A stretch of 5,121 nucleotides of DNA from B21-G16 sp003644825 [NCBI: Candidatus Zhuqueibacterota bacterium] (GTDB lineage: Bacteria > SM23-31 > B21-G16): positions 1 through 5,121 of the forward strand of contig QNDJ01000164.1 of the NCBI GenBank assembly GCA_003644825.1, read 5' to 3'. The notes beneath the pieces are model-generated. The model was given only the letters and a program-made list of their open reading frames with translations, made no database searches and was not told where the DNA came from. The translations under genes and the position numbers were made by a program. Positions 1 through 5,121 of this stretch are shown here, in pieces. Each line of letters begins with the position of its first letter. Within the stretch, counting starts at the first letter, position 1.

Positions 1-15
1 AGGGAACTTAATTTC

Positions 16-20
16 AGGGA
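16..20 (+). promoter_or_regulatory. Ribosome-binding site of the export protein gene
   Basis: AGGGA lies six bases before the ATG at 27, a normal spacing, and supports that start, which also begins directly with a good signal peptide. Only 26 bases precede the gene in the window, so no promoter can be judged and an upstream operon partner is possible. Confidence 0.6.
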
Positions 21-26
21 ATAGCT

Positions 27-2744
27 ATGAGTTTTAATAAATTATTTATTTCTTCGGTAATTCTTTTTTCTTTCTTGTTTTTTTCAAGTTTTACAGCATA
101 TTCCCAGGAACCAGAAACAATGAAAATTGAAAAACTGGATAAGCAAAAACAGACCGAAATATTGCAAAAATTCCTGAAAGGAAATTATACAGAAGATGAA
201 ATCAGAACATATTTAAAAATTGATGGATATTCAGATTCAAATATAAATAGATTGATATTAGAATACAGGAAACTGAAAAAACAGCAGGAAGAGAAATCTC
301 AGATTTTTCTCCAGCAGGTACCAGCTCAAAAAGAAGAAATTAAAATACAAGAAGAAATATACCCTGATACCACAAAAGTTAAACCGGTTTTAATAGAGGA
401 GAAACTTGAAAAGAAGAAGAAATTTATACTGGAGCCTTTTGGTCTGGATATATTCAGGAAGGCAGGAACTCTATTTCAACCTAACATAATGGGGCCGGTT
501 GATGAAAATTATAAATTGGGGCCTGGAGATGAAATAATTCTTGTTATTACAGGAGATGTTGAGAAAGAGTTGAAAACCACGGTAAATCGTGAAGGGTTAC
601 TTTATGTTCCATATATAGGTCAGGTTTCTGTGAATGGATTAACACTTTCAGGTTTAAGAAAAAGATTGTTCAGAAAGTTGTCAAAGAAGTTCTCCGGACT
701 TACAGGAGATGAGAATGCTACTACTTTTTTTGAAGTTTCTCTTGGAAAGTTAAGAACGATATTTGTAATAGTTACAGGAGAAGTTAACCAGCCCGGTGGA
801 TATAATTTAAGTGCTGTATCAACAGCATTTACAGCCCTGTATTTTGCTGGTGGTCCTACAGAAAAAGGTTCTTTAAGGCATATTGAGGTCATCAGAAATA
901 ATAAAGTTGTTTCAAAAATAGATTTTTATGATTATTTATTAAAAGGGGATAGCAGTAGGGATATAAGGTTATCAAATGGTGATAATGTAAGGGTACCATT
1001 AAAAAAGAAAGAAGTTGTGATAAGAGGAGAGGTAAAAAGGCCCGCAGTTTATGAACTTGTTGATAATGAGACTCTGATTGATCTTATACAGATTGCCGGT
1101 GGATTAAAAGCCACAGCCTTTATAGAAAGAGCTCAGATTGATAGAATTGTTCCGTTTAATGAAAGAAATAAATATAAAGAGGACAGGATAGTCCTTGATA
1201 TTAACCTGAGAGAAATTCTGGAAAACCCTGATAAAAAGATTACTCTTGCTGATGGAGATACCATTACTATTTTTCCGATAAGCGATGAAGAAAGAAATTT
1301 TGTTTATATAAAGGGGAGTGTTAGAAGACCAGGAAAGTATCAGTTTGAAAATGGTATGACTGTTAAAGATTTAATAGAAAAATCTAAAGGTTTGCTGGAT
1401 GAAGCTTATAGAGAAAGGGGAGAAATTATAAGGAAAAAAGAGGATGGTTCTGAAACTTTTATCAGTTTTAACCTTAAAGAATGTTTGAAGAATAACATAA
1501 AAGAGAATTATAGTTTGGTTGAACGAGACACGGTTAAAATTCTATCCAGAATAGAAGTTGAAGGACTGGAGAACAGGAGAGTTTCGATTTCAGGGCATGT
1601 TAAGAAGCCAGGAAGATATAAATATATAGATAATATGAGGATGCTTGACCTTCTCATTTTAGGTGATGGATTGCTTGACCCGGATTTTCAGAAAAAAACA
1701 TACCTTGAAAGAGGAGATTTAATAAGGATAAATAAAGATACTAATAGACGAGAACTTATACCTTTAAACTTAAGAAAGATACTGGAGGGTGATTCAACTG
1801 AGAATATTGTGCTTCAAAGCCTGGATTCTGTCAGGGTTTATGGAATTGATGAAATAGTTCCTTCAGATAGTGTAGCCATCTATGGTGAAGTAAAATTTCC
1901 TGGAAAACATCCTTTTCATAGAGGTATGACCCTCGGTGATTTAATTTTACAGGCTGGTGGTATAAATGCTGGTGCTTATATTGATGTTGCTGAAGTTTCC
2001 AGAGTAAGATTTAAAAAGGGAACAAATTCCAGAAAAGTTGATATTATTAAAGTACCCATTGAAATTGATGAAAATTTTAACCTTGTAAAAGGGGAAAATG
2101 AATTTCTTTTGCAGAAAGATGATAATATCTTTTTAAGAGAGAATCCTCAATGGGAATTACAGCAAAATGTTGAGATTACAGGAGAGGTAAAGTATCCTGG
2201 AGTTTATTCTCTTCTTTCAAAGAAAGATAAATTGAGAGATTTAATAAGAAGAGCTGGTGGTTTGTTGCCAACAGCATTTCTTGATGGAGCAAAATTTATC
2301 AGGAGGAAGAATAACATCGGAAGGATTGCTTTGAACCTTAATGATGTTATGAAAGATGAGAATAGTGAGGATAATATTATCCTTTTTGCGGGGGACCATT
2401 TGCATATTCCTGAAATACCCAAGTCTGTTAAAGTTTCGGGAGAAGTCGGGCTTGAAACAAGTATTATTTATAAAAAAGGTGAAAAGATTGGTTATTATAT
2501 AAGAAGAGCTGGTGGATACACAGCCAATGCTGATAAGAATAGAACGGTTGTTGTACAACCTAATGGTATTGTTGAAAAAGTTCGTCGATTCTGGTTTGAC
2601 CCTGAACCTAAACCAGGGAGTGAAATTATGGTTCCTCCCAGACCAGAGGGTGCATCAAAAGATTATTTTAGCTTTATAAGGCAGGTTATCACAACCATTT
2701 CGAATGCTGCTGTATTAGTTGTTGCTATAAGGTCGAGGAGATAG
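27..2744 (+). CDS. Wza-like polysaccharide export protein with Poly_export domain and seven SLBB repeats
   Basis: Predicted secreted protein that forms the periplasmic/outer-membrane conduit for capsule, exopolysaccharide or O-antigen. Residues 1-26 form a type I signal peptide (Lys5, hydrophobic core 6-22, likely cleavage at AYS|Q) with no lipobox cysteine. Residues 33-90 are charged and helical, followed by a linker to about 130. A conserved FGLDIF segment precedes the Poly_export domain (about 156-241), which carries LGPGDE at 164-169. Seven SLBB-type repeats follow (about 245-325, 329-417, 424-507, 516-607, 614-706, 713-795, 801-871), most with a G-E-V-x-x-P-G-x-Y strand and an AGG turn. 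A hydrophobic helix near 885-901 could be the membrane-spanning C-terminal segment known from Wza. E. coli Wza is only about 380 aa; this length is usual for the large multi-SLBB relatives. The ATG at 27 has AGGGA at 16-20. The stop overlaps the start of the Wzz-like gene by one base, which fits co-expression. Family assignment is firm; orthology to wza is not claimed. Confidence 0.93.
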   Translation: MSFNKLFISSVILFSFLFFSSFTAYSQEPETMKIEKLDKQKQTEILQKFLKGNYTEDEIRTYLKIDGYSDSNINRLILEYRKLKKQQEEKSQIFLQQVPAQKEEIKIQEEIYPDTTKVKPVLIEEKLEKKKKFILEPFGLDIFRKAGTLFQPNIMGPVDENYKLGPGDEIILVITGDVEKELKTTVNREGLLYVPYIGQVSVNGLTLSGLRKRLFRKLSKKFSGLTGDENATTFFEVSLGKLRTIFVIVTGEVNQPGGYNLSAVSTAFTALYFAGGPTEKGSLRHIEVIRNNKVVSKIDFYDYLLKGDSSRDIRLSNGDNVRVPLKKKEVVIRGEVKRPAVYELVDNETLIDLIQIAGGLKATAFIERAQIDRIVPFNERNKYKEDRIVLDINLREILENPDKKITLADGDTITIFPISDEERNFVYIKGSVRRPGKYQFENGMTVKDLIEKSKGLLDEAYRERGEIIRKKEDGSETFISFNLKECLKNNIKENYSLVERDTVKILSRIEVEGLENRRVSISGHVKKPGRYKYIDNMRMLDLLILGDGLLDPDFQKKTYLERGDLIRINKDTNRRELIPLNLRKILEGDSTENIVLQSLDSVRVYGIDEIVPSDSVAIYGEVKFPGKHPFHRGMTLGDLILQAGGINAGAYIDVAEVSRVRFKKGTNSRKVDIIKVPIEIDENFNLVKGENEFLLQKDDNIFLRENPQWELQQNVEITGEVKYPGVYSLLSKKDKLRDLIRRAGGLLPTAFLDGAKFIRRKNNIGRIALNLNDVMKDENSEDNIILFAGDHLHIPEIPKSVKVSGEVGLETSIIYKKGEKIGYYIRRAGGYTANADKNRTVVVQPNGIVEKVRRFWFDPEPKPGSEIMVPPRPEGASKDYFSFIRQVITTISNAAVLVVAIRSRR
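759..2639 (+). repeat. Array of seven tandem SLBB-type protein repeats within the export gene
   Basis: The core motifs in order are GEVNQPGGY/AGG, GEVKRPAVY/AGG, GSVRRPGKY/SKG, GHVKKPGRY/GDG, GEVKFPGKH/AGG, GEVKYPGVY/AGG and GEVGLETSIIY/AGG. Their first residues are near 251, 334, 430, 523, 620, 719 and 805, giving a period of about 83-100 residues. SLBB is the soluble ligand-binding beta-grasp fold that stacks into rings in Wza-type exporters. The last unit lacks the Pro-Gly pair and may be a divergent cap. Copies differ in sequence, so the array is old, apart from one 17-base identity between units 6 and 7. Repeat boundaries are estimated by eye. Confidence 0.85.
2735..2740 (+). promoter_or_regulatory. 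Ribosome-binding site of the Wzz-like gene, inside the end of the export gene
   Basis: GAGGAG lies three bases before the GTG at 2744 and is read as part of the last Arg codons of the export protein. The spacing is short, and the start codon overlaps the upstream stop (TAGTG), so initiation probably relies on ribosomes that have just finished the upstream gene (translational coupling, inferred). Confidence 0.55.
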
Positions 2745-3739
2745 TGGAAAGTAATGAAAATATTTCTATTTTGGATTATCTCGGAGTTTTAATAAAATAT
2801 CGATGGCTGATATTTTATATTGTAGTATTTTCTTTTGTTCTTTCTGTAATTTACTCTTTACTTAAAACACCTATTTATACTTCAAGAACTACAGTTCTTC
2901 CCAACAAAGAAAGTGAACAATCTACTCTTAGAAGTCTGGGGAATATCCCCGGTCTTGCTGGTACTTTTGGTATTCCATTTATAGGCGGGAGTTCATCTGA
3001 ATTATATCCCGATATATTGATGAGCAGGCAAATTTTGATACCTGTTTTAAATAAAAACTTCACCTTAAGAAAAAGCAATGAAACCAGAAAATTGATTGAT
3101 ATTTTGAGTAAACCAGGAAAAAATGAAGATTATCGGTTAGAGCTTGCTTTGAGAAAATTAAGAAATATGATAAGAGTTTCCAAGAATAGAGTTACAGGTA
3201 TTATTACTATTGAAGTAGAAAGTAATGATAAATATCTATCGGCAGATATAGCCAATGCATTAACTGAACAGCTTGATTATTATAACAGAGAAGTAAGAAC
3301 TTCCAAGGCAAAGGAAAACAGAATATTTGTAGAAGAAAGAATGAAGGAGGCAAAAGATTCATTGACCATTGCTGAAAACAGGTATAAAGAATTCAGAGAA
3401 AAGAATGTTGCTTTTGACCTGTCTCCTGAGTTAATGGTTGAAGAAGAAAGATTGAAAAGAGATGTTGAAATAAAACAGGAAGCTTATAAATCTTTAACTG
3501 TTGAATACTGGGCTGCATTGGTTGAGGAACAGAAGGATATTCCTGTTGTTAATGTTCTTGAAAAGGCTGTGCCGCCTTTGTTAAGAACAAAACCCAAAAG
3601 AAAGTTTATAGTAATTATTTCTGTCTTAATTGGAACATTAGCAGGTATTATTATTGCATATTTTGTTGAGTTTTTTAAAAAGGTCAGGTTAGAGTTTAAA
3701 ACAGACCCGAAGTATCAGGTTTATTTTAATTTTGTTTAA
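2744..3739 (+). CDS. Wzz-type polysaccharide chain-length determinant / co-polymerase, no kinase domain
   Basis: Inner-membrane protein of the Wzz family, expected to control chain length of the exported glycan and perhaps contact the export protein in the periplasm. A short cytoplasmic N-terminus ends in KYRW (18-21). Transmembrane helix 1 spans about 21-40 and helix 2 about 288-308. Between them are the KTPIYTS strand after helix 1, a Gly/Pro-rich stretch (66-83), the SELYPDILMSRQI segment typical of these proteins, and a probable coiled coil at about 185-262. The proline-containing motif AVPPLLRTKPKRK (275-287) stands just before helix 2, where the family has it. After helix 2 only about 23 residues remain, so there is no Walker A or tyrosine-kinase (Wzc/BY-kinase) domain; the length matches stand-alone Wzz proteins such as E. 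coli WzzB (about 326 aa). The start is GTG at 2744, sharing its G with the upstream TAG stop. The nearby ATG at 2754 is out of frame. Confidence 0.92.
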   Translation: MESNENISILDYLGVLIKYRWLIFYIVVFSFVLSVIYSLLKTPIYTSRTTVLPNKESEQSTLRSLGNIPGLAGTFGIPFIGGSSSELYPDILMSRQILIPVLNKNFTLRKSNETRKLIDILSKPGKNEDYRLELALRKLRNMIRVSKNRVTGIITIEVESNDKYLSADIANALTEQLDYYNREVRTSKAKENRIFVEERMKEAKDSLTIAENRYKEFREKNVAFDLSPELMVEEERLKRDVEIKQEAYKSLTVEYWAALVEEQKDIPVVNVLEKAVPPLLRTKPKRKFIVIISVLIGTLAGIIIAYFVEFFKKVRLEFKTDPKYQVYFNFV

Positions 3740-3745
3740 GGTGAT
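3738..3745 (+). promoter_or_regulatory. Strong Shine-Dalgarno-like site in the gap before the dehydrogenase gene
   Basis: AAGGTGAT overlaps the stop codon of the Wzz-like gene and matches the anti-Shine-Dalgarno complement better than any other site in the window. It sits three bases before an ATG at 3749, which opens a 17-codon frame, and not before the dehydrogenase start at 3780. It is 34 bases from the 3780 ATG, too far to serve it directly. Confidence 0.45.
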
Positions 3746-3748
3746 TTA

Positions 3749-3802
3749 ATGAAATTTAAAAAACTAATGAAAAAGGGAAATGAATTTAGAAGAAAAAATT
3801 AA
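3749..3802 (+). CDS. Possible 17-residue leader ORF overlapping the dehydrogenase start
   Basis: ATG at 3749 opens a 17-codon frame (MKFKKLMKKGNEFRRKN, stop TAA 3800-3802) that is very basic: six Lys and two Arg. It has the strong AAGGTGAT site upstream, whereas the dehydrogenase ATG at 3780, in the +1 frame, has only AGGG two bases away. The short frame ends 20 bases inside the dehydrogenase gene, an arrangement that could couple translation of the two. Other readings are chance in an A-rich gap, or a one-base sequencing error in the A-runs at 3758-3763 or 3770-3774. Removing one A from 3770-3774 would join this frame to the dehydrogenase and give it an N-terminal extension starting MKFKKLMKRE. 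I recognise no known peptide. Confidence 0.25.
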   Translation: MKFKKLMKKGNEFRRKN

Positions 3803-5075
3803 AAATAAAGAAGCTGTAATTGGAGTTGTTGGGCTTGGTTATGTGGGTCTTCCTTTGAGTATTGAGTTTGCTAAAGCTGGTTTTTTTGTATCTGGAGTTG
3901 ATATTTCTGAAGATAAAGTTAAAAAACTATCGGCAGGGAATACGGATGTGCTGGATATCAAAAAGGATGATCTGGTTGATGTTATCGATAGTGGAAAACT
4001 AAAAATATATAATGATTATTCTGTTTTGAAGGATGCTGATTGTATATGTGTAACTGTTCCTACTCCTCTTAATAAAACTAAAGAGCCGGATATATCTCAT
4101 ATTAAATATGCAATTGATGAGATAAAGAAAATACTTCATAAAGATTTACTGATTGTTCTGGAAAGCACAACCTATCCTGGAACAACGAGAGAATTGATAG
4201 CAAAGGAAGTTGAAAAATCGGGTTATGAAGTTGGCAGGGACATATATGTTGCTTTTTCTCCGGAAAGAATCGACCCAGGAAATAAGAAGTTTTCCACCAG
4301 AAATATACCGAGGGTTATTGGTGGTATTACTAAAGACTGCACAAGATTAGCAAGCTGTTTATACCGGAGTATAATTGATAAAGTTTTCTGTCTTGATTCT
4401 TCTGAAGAAGCTGAGATGGTGAAATTACTGGAAAATACTTTCAGGTCAGTAAACATAGCTCTTGTGAATGAGATGGCGATGATGTGTGATAGAATGGGAG
4501 TAAACATCTGGAAGGTAATTGAAGGTGCTTCTACAAAACCTTTTGGATTTATGCCGTTTTATCCGGGTCCAGGAATAGGGGGGCATTGTATTCCTCTGGA
4601 CCCGATATATTTATCCTGGAAAGCCAAGAGTTATAACTTTTACAACAGGTTTATAGACTTAGCCACAGATATAAATGGTAATATGCCAAGGTTTGTTGTA
4701 AATAAACTTCAGAGAATCCTGAATGAAAGGAACAGGTCAATTAAAGGCTCAACTTTACTCATTGTCGGGATTACTTATAAAAATGATGTAAATGACCTCA
4801 GGGAATCTCCCAGCCTTGAGGTGTTTAAACTGTTGGAAGAATTAGGGGCAAAAGTCGATTTTTTTGATTCTTATATTAAAAGTTTTAATAATGATAATGG
4901 TGAATACAGGTCTATAGAACTGAATGAAAAATCTTTGCAGTCTTATGAATGTGTGTTAATTTTGACAGCTCATAAAAACGTAGATTATAACTTTATTCTG
5001 GAGAATTCAAGGCTAATTTTTGATACAAGAAATGTTTTTAAAGATTGTGAAGATTCTAAGGTTGTAAGGCTTTGA
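3780..5075 (+). CDS. wbpA: UDP-N-acetyl-D-glucosamine 6-dehydrogenase (WbpA-like nucleotide-sugar dehydrogenase)
   Basis: Cytoplasmic enzyme of the UDP-glucose/GDP-mannose dehydrogenase family, oxidising C6 of a UDP-N-acetylhexosamine to the uronic acid with two NAD+. The NAD-binding N-terminal domain (about 12-195) has GLGYVG at 18-23 with acidic Asp41 after the second strand, VPTP at 93-96 and ESTTYPGTT at 128-136. SPERIDPGN at 160-168 resembles the SPER-DPGN form of UDP-GlcNAc dehydrogenases more than the PEFLREG form of UDP-glucose enzymes. In the central domain, Lys215 and Asn219 fit the conserved active-site pair. The catalytic Cys270 sits in GPGIGGHCIPLDP (263-275). The C-terminal UDP-binding domain (about 323-425) carries GITYKNDVNDLRESP (330-344). 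Full length and intact. The ATG at 3780 is the first possible start because an in-frame TGA lies at 3768-3770. The product probably feeds an acidic amino-sugar (GlcNAcA-type, possibly further modified) into the glycan handled by the two upstream proteins. A UDP-ManNAc dehydrogenase (WecC) is the main alternative. Confidence 0.92.
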   Translation: MNLEEKIKNKEAVIGVVGLGYVGLPLSIEFAKAGFFVSGVDISEDKVKKLSAGNTDVLDIKKDDLVDVIDSGKLKIYNDYSVLKDADCICVTVPTPLNKTKEPDISHIKYAIDEIKKILHKDLLIVLESTTYPGTTRELIAKEVEKSGYEVGRDIYVAFSPERIDPGNKKFSTRNIPRVIGGITKDCTRLASCLYRSIIDKVFCLDSSEEAEMVKLLENTFRSVNIALVNEMAMMCDRMGVNIWKVIEGASTKPFGFMPFYPGPGIGGHCIPLDPIYLSWKAKSYNFYNRFIDLATDINGNMPRFVVNKLQRILNERNRSIKGSTLLIVGITYKNDVNDLRESPSLEVFKLLEELGAKVDFFDSYIKSFNNDNGEYRSIELNEKSLQSYECVLILTAHKNVDYNFILENSRLIFDTRNVFKDCEDSKVVRL

Positions 5076-5121
5076 AAATTTCAACCTTCTAAAGTTTAAC
5101 ATTTTATATAGAGTAGTATAC
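5076..5121. other. Non-coding tail after the dehydrogenase gene, no clear signal
   Basis: These 46 AT-rich bases contain no reading frame of note, no clear promoter and no GC-rich hairpin followed by a T-run. One weak inverted pair, AAGGTTG (5058-5064) with CAACCTT (5082-5088), spans the stop codon with a 17-base loop, but no U-tract follows. Whether the operon continues cannot be decided from this window. Confidence 0.5.

Noticed and set aside
1-22. Two AGGGAA copies (1-6 and 16-21) as a possible operator
   Set aside because: The second is explained as the ribosome-binding site, and six-base matches in 26 bases of purine-rich leader carry little weight.
620-892. Open reading frame of about 90 codons on the minus strand
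   Set aside because: Antisense to the Poly_export/SLBB1 segment with no ribosome-binding site or domain evidence.
2241-2558. Open reading frame of about 105 codons on the minus strand
   Set aside because: Lies wholly antisense to the SLBB6-SLBB7 region of a well-supported gene, has no recognisable motif, and is a shadow of its codon pattern.
4223-4507. Open reading frame of about 94 codons on the minus strand
   Set aside because: Antisense to conserved catalytic parts of the dehydrogenase; its sequence follows from the plus-strand coding constraint and resembles no family I know.
5058-5088. Possible terminator hairpin AAGGTTG...CAACCTT over the dehydrogenase stop codon
   Set aside because: Seven-base stem with a 17-base loop, partly inside the gene and not followed by a T-run; expected by chance in this composition.
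5072-5110. Possible promoter with TTGAAA (5072-5077) and AT-rich -10-like hexamers (TTTAAC, TATATA)
   Set aside because: TTTAAC has the right spacing but is a poor -10; TATATA is too far from TTGAAA. In an AT-rich tail such matches are common, and no downstream gene is visible.
1-5121. CRISPR array, tRNA/rRNA, insertion sequence or phage element
   Set aside because: No regularly spaced identical repeats, no RNA-gene motifs, and no transposase or terminal inverted repeats were seen; nearly all bases belong to three intact genes of one pathway.

Overview
The window holds three complete genes on the + strand and almost nothing else. In order they encode a large SLBB-repeat outer-membrane polysaccharide export protein (Wza-like, 905 aa), a Wzz-type chain-length/co-polymerase membrane protein without a kinase domain (331 aa), and a UDP-N-acetylglucosamine 6-dehydrogenase (WbpA-like, 431 aa). 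Coding density is very high. The first two genes overlap by one base (TAGTG), the second and third are separated by 40 bases, and only 26 bases before and 46 bases after the three genes lie in the window. This looks like the interior or start of a capsule, exopolysaccharide or O-antigen operon whose glycosyltransferase, flippase and polymerase genes would lie outside the window.

Organism: the base composition is AT-rich (about one third G+C from a few lines counted by hand), and arginine is mostly AGA/AGG. The cell must be diderm, because the first protein has a signal peptide and a Poly_export domain followed by SLBB repeats. The multi-SLBB architecture, with the conserved pre-domain FGLDIF...F.P...YKLGPGDE and a hydrophobic C-terminal helix, is the form I associate with Bacteroidetes/Chlorobi/Ignavibacteria and related FCB-group or candidate phyla rather than with Enterobacteria. 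Recognisable purine-rich ribosome-binding sites precede genes 1 and 2, which fits poorly with Bacteroidetes proper. The taxonomic placement is inference only.

How the genes work together: the dehydrogenase makes a nucleotide-activated N-acetylhexosaminuronic acid in the cytoplasm. Its product, or a derivative, would be polymerised into an acidic glycan. The Wzz-like protein, anchored in the inner membrane by two helices with a coiled-coil periplasmic domain, would set chain length and may bridge to the export protein. That protein would form the periplasmic and outer-membrane conduit.

I found no wholly new system. The observations most worth following are a 17-codon lysine-rich reading frame with a much better ribosome-binding site than the dehydrogenase start it overlaps, the seven-fold SLBB array with two divergent middle repeats, and the separation of the co-polymerase from any tyrosine kinase.
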